DNA from: an uncultured Acidimicrobiales bacterium
GTDB lineage: Bacteria; Actinomycetota; Acidimicrobiia; Acidimicrobiales; SHLQ01
Direction of reading: 5' to 3'
DNA length: 64,000 bases
NCBI GenBank assembly: GCA_938002955.1
Contig: CALLAA010000050.1
Span: 1-64,000 of the forward strand
Positions 10,300 to 19,688 of this stretch are shown here, piece after piece. Numbering within the stretch: the stretch's first letter is position 1; each line of letters starts with the position of its first letter. The position numbers and the translations under genes were made by a program. The notes below the pieces were generated by a model, which was given only the letters and a program-made list of their open reading frames with translations, was not told where the DNA came from and searched no databases.

Positions 10300-11052
10300 T
10301 CAGCTCTCCGCTGCCGCCTGAAGCACATCGTCGGGCATATCGAAGTTGGCGTAGACGTCCTGAACATCATCGTTGTCATCGAGGATGTCGATCATGTTGA
10401 GGATGGCCTTTGCGTCGGACGGATTCGTGATCTCGACCGTCGATGTCGGCAACATCGTGAGATCCGCGCTCTCGAACGCAACACCGTTCTCTTCGAGGGC
10501 ATCGCGAAGCCCGTTGAGGTCGGTTGGCTCACAGGTGAGGCGCCAGGTGTCGCCTTCGTCGACGAGGTCATCGCCACCATGTTCGAGGGCCACCATCATG
10601 AGTTCATCCTCGTCGAGCGAGCGGTCGAGCGTAATTACGCCCTTACGTTCGAACTGCCACGCAACCGCTCCAGGCTCTGCCATCGAGCCGCCGTTCTTGG
10701 TGAACAGCGAACGCATATCGGCACCGGTTCGGTTGCGGTTGTCGGTGAGAACCTCGACGTACAGCGCAACCCCGGCGGGTGCGTAGCCTTCGTACGTAAT
10801 CGGCTCGTAGTTGACACCTTCGAGCTCGCCCGTGCCGCGCTTGATTGCTCGCTCGATCGTATCGAGCGGGACCGATGAGTCTCGGGCCTTTTGATACATG
10901 GTGCGCAGTGTTGCGTTCGCATCCATGTCGCCACCGCCTTGGCGGGCAGCAACTTCGACCTGCTTAATGAGCTTCGCGAAGAGCTTGGCCCGCTTCTTGT
11001 CGGCGGCGCCCTTCTTGTGTTTGATTGTTGCCCATTTGGAATGACCCGACAT
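10300..11052 (-). CDS. YebC/PmpR family regulator / translation factor
   Basis: MSGHSKWATIKHKKGAADKKRAKLFAKLIKQVEVAARQGG. Confidence 0.96.
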   Translation of the reverse strand: MSGHSKWATIKHKKGAADKKRAKLFAKLIKQVEVAARQGGGDMDANATLRTMYQKARDSSVPLDTIERAIKRGTGELEGVNYEPITYEGYAPAGVALYVEVLTDNRNRTGADMRSLFTKNGGSMAEPGAVAWQFERKGVITLDRSLDEDELMMVALEHGGDDLVDEGDTWRLTCEPTDLNGLRDALEENGVAFESADLTMLPTSTVEITNPSDAKAILNMIDILDDNDDVQDVYANFDMPDDVLQAAAES

Positions 11053-11105
11053 AGCGGCCTCCTTAGCGATATCTCAGAACGATTGTAGCCGGTGGGCGCA
11101 ATCGC

Positions 11106-11678
11106 CTATGAAGCCACCGAGTCGAGAAACAGTCGATGGATCCTCGCGTCGGTGGCGAGTTCAGGGTGGAACGACGCACCGAGCGCGTTGCCCGACCGCA
11201 CGAGCACCGCGTCTCCTCTGGACTCGGCCAGAACTTCGACGTCAGTACCGAGGCGCACGATCCGGGGCGCCCGGATAAAGACCGCATGTACCGGATCGTC
11301 GGTCACCGTCGTCTCGAGCTCGGTTTCGAAGCTTTCGATCTGGCGCCCGTAGCCGTTGCGCTGCACCGCAATATCGAACCGACCGAATGACCGCTGATCG
11401 GGCCGACCATCCTCGATTTCGGTCGAGAGCAAGATCAGCCCTGCACAGGTGCCGAACACCGCCATGCCGTCATCGATCCGAACCGCGAGCGGATCGAACA
11501 GTTCTGACGACTCGAGCAGCATCGACATCGTCGTGGACTCGCCACCTGGCATAACCAGTGCGTCGACCGCGTCGAGATGAGACGGGCGTCGTACTTCAAC
11601 GACGTCGGCGCCGAGCTCGGAAAGTTTGTCTGCGTGGGCCCGGAAGGCACCTTGCAGGGCGAGTACGCCGATCTTCAC
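11106..11678 (-). CDS. pdxT: pyridoxal 5'-phosphate synthase glutaminase subunit
   Basis: [43 protein letters not shown]. Confidence 0.95.
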   Translation of the reverse strand: MKIGVLALQGAFRAHADKLSELGADVVEVRRPSHLDAVDALVMPGGESTTMSMLLESSELFDPLAVRIDDGMAVFGTCAGLILLSTEIEDGRPDQRSFGRFDIAVQRNGYGRQIESFETELETTVTDDPVHAVFIRAPRIVRLGTDVEVLAESRGDAVLVRSGNALGASFHPELATDARIHRLFLDSVAS

Positions 11679-12565
11679 CAGCCGCGATCTTCGAACTTCA
11701 CGTCGAGCTCGTCCATGCCAATGCCGGTCATTGGGGCGCCGAGGCCCCGGGACACCTTGGCGAGGATGGCTGGATCGTTGTAGTTGGTCGTCGCTTCGAC
11801 GATGGCACGTGCACGTGGCGCTGGATCAGCGCTCTTGAAGATGCCGGATCCAACGAATACTGCGTCGGCCCCGAGCTGCATTGCAAGCGCAGCGTCAGCG
11901 GGTGTGGCAAGACCGCCAGCGCAAAAGAGCGGTACAGGAAGCTTGCCGGTCTCGGCGATTTCCTGCACGAGCGGCAGCGGTGCTCGAAGCTGCTTGGCCC
12001 ACTCGAAGAGCTCGGCTGAGTCGGCCTGGGTGAGCTTGCGGATGTCTCCGTTGATCGTGCGCAGGTGGCGTACGGCCTGAACGACATCGCCGGTACCAGC
12101 TTCGCCCTTGGAGCGGATCATGCATGCCCCCTCAGAGATACGACGGAGCGCCTCACCCAAGTTCGTTGCACCGCAGACGAAGGGGACCTTGAAGGCCCAC
12201 TTGTCGATGTGGTGGGTTTCGTCAGCAGGGGTCAGGACCTCGGACTCATCGACGTAGTCGACACCCAAGCTCTCGAGGATCTGGGCCTCGACGAAATGTC
12301 CAATGCGGGCCTTAGCCATGACCGGGATGGTGCAGATCTCTTGGATTCCCTCGATCATCTCCGGGTCGCTCATGCGAGCAACGCCGCCATCGACACGAAT
12401 GTCCGCTGGGACACGCTCGAGAGCCATAACGGCAACCGCGCCGGCGTCCTCTGCGATCTTGGCTTGCTCGGGGTTAACGACGTCCATGATGACGCCGCCC
12501 TTCAGCATCTCGGCGAGACCTCGCTTGACGAGAGGTGTTCCGGTGGACTGTGACTGCTCGTTCAT
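11675..12565 (-). CDS. pdxS: pyridoxal 5'-phosphate synthase lyase subunit
   Basis: [44 protein letters not shown]; start set at MNEQSQS. Confidence 0.96.
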   Translation of the reverse strand: MNEQSQSTGTPLVKRGLAEMLKGGVIMDVVNPEQAKIAEDAGAVAVMALERVPADIRVDGGVARMSDPEMIEGIQEICTIPVMAKARIGHFVEAQILESLGVDYVDESEVLTPADETHHIDKWAFKVPFVCGATNLGEALRRISEGACMIRSKGEAGTGDVVQAVRHLRTINGDIRKLTQADSAELFEWAKQLRAPLPLVQEIAETGKLPVPLFCAGGLATPADAALAMQLGADAVFVGSGIFKSADPAPRARAIVEATTNYNDPAILAKVSRGLGAPMTGIGMDELDVKFEDRGW

Positions 12566-12667
12566 ACCGCACACCCTAGCGAGGGTTTACGCGAAGAAAC
12601 GAAGACAACGACGAGATATACGGACGAAAAGGAACTGAATTTGTAGCGTGTGAGCGCTGTGTTGGAG

Positions 12668-13786
12668 TTAGCCCTGGTCGCGAAGCGAGTCAGCCTCGAG
12701 AAGGCTGATCTCGGCGGCCGTACCGGCCGGTGTCAGACTCACCCAGGTCTGGCCTGGAGCAAGCCCGATGATGTCTCCCTCGGGCGTCGTCAGCGTGAAC
12801 GGGTCGCGTGGGAAATCGCGGGTCCATTCGCCTTCGATACGGAATCCACCCGAGTACACAACGACCGGCCCGCCGCCCAACGTGATGGCGTCGACCGACG
12901 CCCGGTCGATCTGGCTCGGCAGGTAGGTGGTGGTGAGGACAACGACGTTGGCTGGGGTGATATGGACGCCGTCGCGAGTCACGTGCGGCTCGTCACCTTG
13001 GAAGCGGAGGTACCCGCCGTCCTGGGATGACCAGACGTAGACGGCGTCGGTGCGAGCAGAGATTCGCACGCCCGCCGATCCAGCGCCGAGGTCGATGACG
13101 TTGTCGGAGTAGTCAAAGATTGGAGCGGGTGGCTCGCCGCCATCTGCTCGCTCTACCAATGCAGCCGCGTCGGCAACGAGATTGTTCGGTGCCCGGAAGT
13201 CGCTGATGCGTTTGAATTCTGAGTGTCCAAAGTCGGCGCTGGAACGGATCAACAGGCCTTCGTTCTCGGCGGCACGAAGCTGTCCGCTCACCCCATCGTT
13301 GGCTCCCGAGTAGGCAAACACGGGACGATTCAGGTTCGAGACAATGTCGACGTCGGAGGTACGGCCCGAACGCACCGAACCAACTTCGGTTGGCAGTTCC
13401 GAATGAAAGACCGACGCAAAGCGGGTGGCCTGCTGTTCGATCCGTTCTTCGTAGATGATGTCGGCTTTGTCGAGACCCATAAGGGCCGCACGGGCTGCCG
13501 CGTCGTTGTTCGAGATCTTGATCACGACCGCAGCGTGATCTGGCGAATCGCTGTCGCCAATCGCCTCGCCCGTGAGTGGGAAGACCGGGCCGAGGTCGGG
13601 GGCTTCGGTTGTGGTCGTCGTGCTCTCGGTCGTGGTCGGGGCGGTCGTTGGCGCCTGGGTGGTCGTCGTCTCTGCGACCGTCGTGGTCGACGACTCTGCG
13701 GTCTCGGCGTCATCACCTCCGCCGCATGCAGCGGCGACCATGCCGAGCAACGTAAGAACGGCGAGCAGACGGATCAACTTGTGCAT
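12668..13786 (-). CDS. DUF3048 (YerB-like) lipoprotein
   Basis: 372 aa; lipobox VAAAC, Thr-rich linker, VVIKISNNDAAARAALMGLDKADIIYEERIEQQATRFASVFHSELPTEVGSVRSGR. Confidence 0.82.
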   Translation of the reverse strand: MHKLIRLLAVLTLLGMVAAACGGGDDAETAESSTTTVAETTTTQAPTTAPTTTESTTTTTEAPDLGPVFPLTGEAIGDSDSPDHAAVVIKISNNDAAARAALMGLDKADIIYEERIEQQATRFASVFHSELPTEVGSVRSGRTSDVDIVSNLNRPVFAYSGANDGVSGQLRAAENEGLLIRSSADFGHSEFKRISDFRAPNNLVADAAALVERADGGEPPAPIFDYSDNVIDLGAGSAGVRISARTDAVYVWSSQDGGYLRFQGDEPHVTRDGVHITPANVVVLTTTYLPSQIDRASVDAITLGGGPVVVYSGGFRIEGEWTRDFPRDPFTLTTPEGDIIGLAPGQTWVSLTPAGTAAEISLLEADSLRDQG

Positions 13787-14490
13787 TACAACTCCCAGAG
13801 GACTTCGATTCGGTGGTCGAGGGGAACTCGCTGCGCTGCAGGAGGGACCAGCAAGGCTGCTCCCAATGAGTCCGCACCCGGAATATCTGTCGACCGCCCG
13901 TCGATTCGCTCTAATGCAGAGCGGAGTCCCGGTGGGTACCGGGTGAGCCCAACACCAGAGATATCAAACGAAATAACGCCCGCGTCGCCGGTTCCCCAGC
14001 GGCGGGCCATTTCTCGTTGTGCTCCAGTGATGAACGGATGTGCAGATGCCGCGAGGGTCTCATAGGTGACCGCTCCCGTCGACATCTTGGTGAGACCGTG
14101 GGCGACGACGCCCTCCATCTCCATAACGTTGAGTTCGTTGAGTAGACCCGTCGTTGCGATCAGTGCATCGTTGCGTCCCGATACCGAGATCAAGTTGCAT
14201 GCGGGTGTATCGATGACGAGCAGATCGGGCTGATCGATACCCGACGTCAGGCACAGGTTCTCAACGGTGTTGCGAATGCGCTGTCCCTCGGTCTGACCGA
14301 GCGGGCGTGCGTCGAGAGAACGGATGATTGCGTCGTCGGACCGATACCAGAAGTACCAGACGGTTGCGGCGGCGGCAGGCAGCGACAACAGCGCAAGCGG
14401 CCACCAGGCGAAGCCGAGCAGCAGGAAGACTAGAAAGACCGCGAGAGCGGGTATTGCAAAGATCGCAAGAATCCGGGTGGGCATGCTCAC
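13786..14490 (-). CDS. membrane-anchored M48-like (HtpX-type) protein lacking the HExxH motif
   Basis: Two N-terminal TM segments, M48-like layout (NLCLTSGIDQPDLLVIDTPACNLISVSGRNDALIATTGLLNEL..MEGVVAHGLTKM), expected HExxH replaced by HGLTK. Confidence 0.65.
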   Translation of the reverse strand: MSMPTRILAIFAIPALAVFLVFLLLGFAWWPLALLSLPAAAATVWYFWYRSDDAIIRSLDARPLGQTEGQRIRNTVENLCLTSGIDQPDLLVIDTPACNLISVSGRNDALIATTGLLNELNVMEMEGVVAHGLTKMSTGAVTYETLAASAHPFITGAQREMARRWGTGDAGVISFDISGVGLTRYPPGLRSALERIDGRSTDIPGADSLGAALLVPPAAQRVPLDHRIEVLWEL

Positions 14491-14544
14491 CTTCAGCGTT
14501 GGGGCGTCATCATGATAGGGCGCTAACCGCGCCTTTAGGGACCA

Positions 14545-15633
14545 CTAGCGGATCGAATCCTCCATAGCGATGGCTCGACGGTACGCATCGAGGTACAGGT
14601 CGGCGAGGCGGCGCATCGAGAACTCCGCAACTCGTTGCGAACCGCTCGCGATGAGTGCCTCACCACGGACCGGGTCGGTCAGGACGTCGTGCAACGTATT
14701 GGCCAGGCCAATCGGGTCTCCCGGCGGAACGAGCGCGCCATCAGCTCCGGCCCGGGTGACCTTTGCGTAGCCGGGGATGTCACTCGCTACGACGGCGGTT
14801 TCGGCCGCCATTGCCTCGAGCAGGACGATCCCGAACGACTCGCCATGCAGTGACGGGGCGCAAAAGACATCGGCGCCACGCATCCGTTCGGTCTTTTCCG
14901 CTTCGTCGATCTCGCCGAGCCATGCAATACGTGGATCGTCTCCGTGGATTCGGCGAAGCTCGTCGGTCTCTGGCCCAACACCGCCGACCCAGAGCCGACA
15001 CGTGTCCGGAAGGCGGGCGAACGCGTCGAGCAAGACAGCAAGTCCCTTGCGCTCCTCGTGGCGTGCGATAAAGAAGATCGTCGGACCGTCGGTCGGCGTC
15101 GGGGTCCCGTTCCGAAAGCGTTGGACCTCGACGGCGTTGAACGCTCGCTCATAGGTTCCGCCGAGCGCATCGATCGCGAGGGCCTCGGCATCGTCGGAGA
15201 CGGCGAAGCGGATCGCAAGCCGGTTCGCCCCTCGTGATGTGAGCGGTTTGAACACGTCGTAGGCAACGCTGTGGCCGGCTCGATGGAAGGTCCCGATCAT
15301 CGGCGCAGGCTTCACCAGGATGGTCGTCATCGTGGGCCCGGGTGCCATGGGCTCATGGAGATGCAAGATGTCGAATTCTTCGTCGCGGAGCGCCCGGATC
15401 GTTCGGAGCTGCGCCGCTGGATCTGGTGCGAGCGGGACGATCGAACCGTTTGCACCGGTCGGCACGCAGTTCCCGAGCGGCGTGACGAACGGTTCGGGCG
15501 GCGGCCCATCACATGGGCCGAGCACGCGAACCGACTCACCCCTGGCCCGAATGGCACGGGCAAGGCCGAGGATCTGGCCCTGCACACCTCCGGGAACCGT
15601 CAGGCTGTACGGGCTGATCATGCCGATTCTCAT
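14545..15633 (-). CDS. pimA: GT4 glycosyltransferase, phosphatidylinositol mannosyltransferase-like
   Basis: MRIGMISPYSLTVPGGVQGQILGLARAIRARGESVRVLGP; FIARHEERKGL; ESFGIVLLEAMA; PIM-cluster context. Confidence 0.85.
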   Translation of the reverse strand: MRIGMISPYSLTVPGGVQGQILGLARAIRARGESVRVLGPCDGPPPEPFVTPLGNCVPTGANGSIVPLAPDPAAQLRTIRALRDEEFDILHLHEPMAPGPTMTTILVKPAPMIGTFHRAGHSVAYDVFKPLTSRGANRLAIRFAVSDDAEALAIDALGGTYERAFNAVEVQRFRNGTPTPTDGPTIFFIARHEERKGLAVLLDAFARLPDTCRLWVGGVGPETDELRRIHGDDPRIAWLGEIDEAEKTERMRGADVFCAPSLHGESFGIVLLEAMAAETAVVASDIPGYAKVTRAGADGALVPPGDPIGLANTLHDVLTDPVRGEALIASGSQRVAEFSMRRLADLYLDAYRRAIAMEDSIR

Positions 15634-16559
15634 TGCAACGAGCGCAACTTCTCCGGAATTGGCCGTCCGAGCGCTCGAAAGTCACTCGGCCATCCGGGTT
15701 GGAGGACGTGCCACTGCTCGGGGGCTTTACGAACGAACCGTTCGAGCTCGGTTGCAAGTTCTTGGGTCACGCGTTGCACGTCGTCGCGAAAGCGTCCGTG
15801 TCGTTCGAGGGACACCGATGGTCGTACCTCGGCGAAGTGGCGCTCGCCATCGAAGTACACGGCGACGGGCAGGACCGGTGCGCCGGTGCGCAGCCCCACC
15901 ATGGCGGGTCCGGCGGGGAGCAACGTTCGCTCGCCAAAGAAATCCACGGGCACACCCACAGCGTCGGCGACGATGCGGTCCGAGAGCAAACAGACAACGG
16001 AGTTTTTACTCAGCGCGTCGAGAATCGCCGGACCGGCCTCGGGGCCAACGGGAACGACGTCCATCCCGAGTGACTCCCGGAAGGACTTGAACCACTCAAA
16101 TAGCTCCGGCGGCTGGAGCGGCTCGACCACCGCGGTGACCCGGAAGCCATGGATCTTGGTGAGCCAAAAGGCGGCCCACTCCCACCCACCGAGGTGTGGA
16201 AGGACGAGCACGCAACCCGTGCCAGCATCGAGCGCGTTGGTGATGTGTTGGAAGCCGTTGTACTGAAAGCCATCGTCGATGGTCTGGGCATCGAGCGAAG
16301 GCAGCCGGAAACTGTCGAGGTAGTAGCGGCCGTACGCACTGAACGTTCGGGCGACGACCTTGCGTCGTTCCGTAGCGTTCAACGAACGACCGGTGGCGCG
16401 TTCGATGTTGCGTTCGACGATCACCCGACGATCACCGGCAAACAACGAGGCAAGCGTTCCGCCGACGGTTACGGCGAGCTGACTCACGGGGCGGGGCACA
16501 TAGCGCGCGGCGACCGCGGCCAACTTGTGTGTCGTTGTGCTGTCGAGACGAAGGGTCAT
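15630..16559 (-). CDS. patA: phosphatidylinositol mannoside acyltransferase-like (LpxL/HtrB fold)
   Basis: LVLPHLGGWEWAAFWL, VNFFGER-type motif (VDFFGERTLLPAGPAMVGLRTGAPVLP); between pgsA and pimA; start set at MTLRLDSTT. Confidence 0.82.
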   Translation of the reverse strand: MTLRLDSTTTHKLAAVAARYVPRPVSQLAVTVGGTLASLFAGDRRVIVERNIERATGRSLNATERRKVVARTFSAYGRYYLDSFRLPSLDAQTIDDGFQYNGFQHITNALDAGTGCVLVLPHLGGWEWAAFWLTKIHGFRVTAVVEPLQPPELFEWFKSFRESLGMDVVPVGPEAGPAILDALSKNSVVCLLSDRIVADAVGVPVDFFGERTLLPAGPAMVGLRTGAPVLPVAVYFDGERHFAEVRPSVSLERHGRFRDDVQRVTQELATELERFVRKAPEQWHVLQPGWPSDFRALGRPIPEKLRSLQ

Positions 16560-16578
16560 GGGCCGGCCAACGCCGAGA

Positions 16579-17280
16579 TCAGCGCCGATCGGTCTTGCGC
16601 CAACGAGCCGAGGCTGGTTCGCGCGACGTCCGGCGCGCTTCTCGAGCACGACGGCGAGTTACTGGCCCCGGTGGTGGGGTTGGTCGACCAACGCTGGCCT
16701 GCTTCCACACCTTGAAGAACCTCTGGATTGCGGTGATTGCGGTCAAGGCCAACATCACCCAAAGGACACCGAGCAGCAGTGTCTCGTTGAACGCTCCGAG
16801 AAACAGACCGAACCCGAGCGCAATAAATCGCTCAGCACGCTCCATGAGCCCGCCCTTGGCATCGAACCCGAGGGACTCAGCTTTGGCCCGCTGGTAGCTG
16901 ATCATGATCGCGAGGCCCATGATCGCGACGGGAAGCATGTGGATCTGCCCATCGCGAGTCACGGACAGGTGCCAGGCAACGCCGCAGAACAACATGATGT
17001 CGGTGAGTCGATCAGATACCGAGTCGAAGTATGCGCCGCGCATCGATGACGTGCCCGACGCCTTCGCGATCGCTCCGTCGAGCAGATCGGGAAGCCCGGT
17101 CAGGACCATCAGCACGAGCCCGGCGGCGAGGTTGCCCGAGCCAATGACGACTGCGGCAACCGCGGACATCGCGATGCCGACGAGGGTCATCACATCTGCG
17201 GTGATTCCCATGTTGACCAAGGCGGCGCCTACGGGCTGCACTCCCCTGTCGATCTGTTCTCTCATATTTCCATCGAACAT
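16579..17280 (-). CDS. pgsA: CDP-alcohol phosphatidyltransferase, phosphatidylinositol (phosphate) synthase-like
   Basis: CDP-OH-P transferase motif DLLDGAIAKASGTSSMRGAYFDSVSDRLTD. Confidence 0.88.
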   Translation of the reverse strand: MFDGNMREQIDRGVQPVGAALVNMGITADVMTLVGIAMSAVAAVVIGSGNLAAGLVLMVLTGLPDLLDGAIAKASGTSSMRGAYFDSVSDRLTDIMLFCGVAWHLSVTRDGQIHMLPVAIMGLAIMISYQRAKAESLGFDAKGGLMERAERFIALGFGLFLGAFNETLLLGVLWVMLALTAITAIQRFFKVWKQASVGRPTPPPGPVTRRRAREARRTSREPASARWRKTDRR

Positions 17281-17393
17281 GGGAATCCTCCCTGCCTATG
17301 TTCGACTAAAGGCTAGCCGTGAAATGCGGCTGCCGACATCTGTGCGACGCGGACTCACTACGAGCGTCCAACGACGCCGGGTAGCATGACCGT

Positions 17394-17888
17394 ATGGGAG
17401 ATCGATACGACAGCCTTCAGCCCGCCAGCCTCATTGCGTCCATGACGTCGATGCCACGCCGGTGGAAGGACGCAATGCGAGTTGCCCCACCGAAGAGCAT
17501 CGATGACTACTTCACCGTCGATGGTGAACACGGCTCGGCGGCCGAGCACGTCGGTGCCGTGATCGCTCAGCTGTCGACGCTCAGCGATGCGATCCGGACG
17601 ACCAGCTACAACGTGCCGGAGCCACTGACGAGCGCCGTCGTTGCGGCTGCGTCAAACACCGGCTCAGGCCCGTGGCCCGAATCGGCTTCGGACGGGCTGT
17701 CCGAACTCACGAGTCTCTTCGAAACGCTCACCGGCCAGCTGCAACAGCTCAACCCCCGAGACTGGAATAAGTCGGCCGACGCTGGTTCGACGATGCTCAC
17801 CGTGTTGGCACTTGCCCAGGGTGCGAGCCGGGTCGCCGCCGACCGCCTAGCGATCGTCGAGCGCACCATTCGCACCCTGGCCGACTAG
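17394..17888 (+). CDS. hypothetical protein (possibly DinB/maleylpyruvate-isomerase-like)
   Basis: 164 aa ORF, MGDRYDSLQPASLIASMTSMPRRWKDAMRV...AEHVGAVIAQLSTLSDAI; family assignment tentative. Confidence 0.6.
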   Translation: MGDRYDSLQPASLIASMTSMPRRWKDAMRVAPPKSIDDYFTVDGEHGSAAEHVGAVIAQLSTLSDAIRTTSYNVPEPLTSAVVAAASNTGSGPWPESASDGLSELTSLFETLTGQLQQLNPRDWNKSADAGSTMLTVLALAQGASRVAADRLAIVERTIRTLAD

Positions 17889-17891
17889 CAG

Positions 17892-18422
17892 CTAGTCGGC
17901 AGGTTCGAGTGCAGCCCAATCTTCGGGATTGTCCTCGACGAGGATCGTGATCACTTCGCCATCGACTCCGTCGACCATGGCGAACCCGCGGCTCTTTGGC
18001 GGAGACTCGTTGGAGTACAACAAAATGCGCCATGTCGGACGGCTGCGAAGTCCGCGCCAGGCCATCTGCGCCGACGCGTGCCCGACCGGGAAGCCAACAG
18101 CCTTGGTCGCCTCGACCAAGGCGTCTTGCTCATCGACGGCCAAGTTCCAGCCGCCCTGGATGTGATAGAGCCCAACGGCGATCAGTCCGAGTGCGCCAAG
18201 CGCGAGCCCGCCGTTCATCAACGGAGACGTATCGGCTCGTCCGAGGAACCACAGCACCAAGAGGACCCCGCCGATCACCAAATACAACACGCCGGGAATC
18301 CGCCGTTTGCTATTGTTCGGGAAGAGGTACGGCCCAACGAAGTCCGCAGCGTTCAGGTCGTCTGGAAGTTCATCGACGTATTCGTCGTCATCAACCATTG
18401 GATCGACATCTTCGGTAGCCAC
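17892..18422 (-). CDS. hypothetical membrane protein
   Basis: 176 aa; acidic N-terminus, two TM segments IPGVLYLVIGGVLLVLWFLG and GGLALGALGLIAVGLYHI, soluble C-terminal domain. Confidence 0.65.
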   Translation of the reverse strand: MATEDVDPMVDDDEYVDELPDDLNAADFVGPYLFPNNSKRRIPGVLYLVIGGVLLVLWFLGRADTSPLMNGGLALGALGLIAVGLYHIQGGWNLAVDEQDALVEATKAVGFPVGHASAQMAWRGLRSRPTWRILLYSNESPPKSRGFAMVDGVDGEVITILVEDNPEDWAALEPAD

Positions 18423-18499
18423 AACGAGATGATACGCCCGAGGAGCCTGAGCGACACAGCTGTGCGATGAGGGTCACCTCAACATCTGCGTCACGCAAA

Positions 18500-19045
18500 C
18501 TATTGGGCGATCAGCCCTTCGACATCGGCCCGCAACGAGCCATACCCACTCGTGCGCCACGTACCGTCATCGTTGATGTAGACGTACGTCCGCTGACGGG
18601 TAACCCCGAAACGGTCCCAGACGTCGTCAGCATTGTCGAGGTGTGGGAATCCTTCGACGCCGGTGTCCTCGATGAACTCCCGCATCGCTGCCGCGTCCGC
18701 GAGTCCTGGCACACCGATAAACGTGACCTCGTCGCCAAATTCTTCCTGGACTCCTACGACCGTAGGAGCTTCACGGCGTCAAAACGGTCACCACGGCGCC
18801 CAGAACCAGAGCACGACATCTTCACCTTGCAGCGTGGCCAGATCGACCGTCGTGCCGTCGAGTGATGCAAATTCTCCCGAGAGCGTTTCCTCGGCAGGTA
18901 CAGCGGCTGTGTCATCTGCGGCAGCGGTATCGCTCGCAGTCGTCGTTCCGCCGCAGGCGGATGCGACGAAGCCCATGATCAGCGCAATCGCCAGGAGGCG
19001 CCGGAACAGCGGCCCTGAACCTGTCGAACGCTGGGGTGCATGCAT
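18500..19045 (-). CDS. predicted secreted thioredoxin-like (DsbE/DsbF/MPT53-type) selenoprotein with UxxU active site
   Basis: Two ORFs listed separately (18500-18712 and 18788-19195) share a frame (18788-18500=288=96x3). Minus strand reads ...GTG CTC TGG TTC TGG GCG CCG TGG TGA CCG TTT TGA CGC CGT GAA GCT CCT... = VLWFWAPW-U-P-F-U-RREAPTVVGVQEEFGDEVTFIGVPGLADAAAMREFIEDTGVEGFPHLDNADDVWDRFGV. N-terminal signal/lipobox-like MHAPQRSTGSGPLFRRLLAIALIMGFVASACGG. UGA codons at 18788-18790 and 18779-18781. Confidence 0.85.
18751..18768 (-). promoter_or_regulatory. candidate bacterial SECIS hairpin
   Basis: Minus strand CTCCTAC-GGTC-GTAGGAG: perfect 7-bp stem, GGUC loop starting 17 nt after the second UGA and 26 nt after the first. 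Confidence 0.78.
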
Positions 19046-19118
19046 GGCACCAGAATAGGTCCGGGCCAATCGAACGAGCGGTTCTCCAGCCAATTCTAAC
19101 GAGTCACTTACCGTCTGT

Positions 19119-19688
19119 TCATTTCGTTGGCCAGGCCGCCCGAAGCCGCGTCCACGAATCACCGAGACTCTCGGGGAGCACCCGGGCCTCCGCAATACTC
19201 GTCATGAAGTTCGTGTCGCCGCTCCAGCGGGGCAGGACGTGCACATGTATGTGATCCGGCACGCCGGCCCCGGACGCTCGTCCCAGGTTCATACCCATGT
19301 TCACCCCATCGGGCTGGTACTCGGCTTTGACCGCTTCGATCCCCATGCGCACGCCAGCGAACAGCTCGATGTACGTCTCCTCATCCAAGTCTTCGAGGTT
19401 GACGGCCGCCTTCTTGGGCAGCACCATCAGATGTCCTGAGGTGTATGGGTAGGCGTTGAGCAACGCAAAGCAATGCTCGCCACGCCACAACACATAGGTC
19501 ACCGAGTCGTCGAGGCCCGACTGCTCGATCCCCTCGAACAACGTCAATCCCTCGACATGTCCCTTCGACCGCTCATCGTCGTCGGCCAGAATGTAGGGAA
19601 TTCGCCAACCCGACCACAGACGCGGCATCTGATCACCGCCGGCGAGCGTGTTGTCGAGCGGTGAGTCGCCGGCGTTAGGACTTTGCAT
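19119..19688 (-). CDS. HIT-domain protein (Ap4A phosphorylase-like)
   Basis: 189 aa; CFALLNAYPYTSGHLMVLP and HIT triad region GAGVPDHIHVHVLPRW. Confidence 0.9.
   Translation of the reverse strand: MQSPNAGDSPLDNTLAGGDQMPRLWSGWRIPYILADDDERSKGHVEGLTLFEGIEQSGLDDSVTYVLWRGEHCFALLNAYPYTSGHLMVLPKKAAVNLEDLDEETYIELFAGVRMGIEAVKAEYQPDGVNMGMNLGRASGAGVPDHIHVHVLPRWSGDTNFMTSIAEARVLPESLGDSWTRLRAAWPTK

Noticed and set aside
18500-19045. Pseudogene explanation for the split thioredoxin
   Set aside because: Only two UGA codons interrupt the frame, both at the redox Cys positions, with a SECIS-like hairpin at the right spacing; no frameshifts or other decay. Kept as the main alternative to test.
18633-19058. 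Plus-strand ORF opposite the thioredoxin selenoprotein gene
   Set aside because: Low-complexity Ser/Arg-rich antisense frame; the minus strand has a coherent thioredoxin reading.
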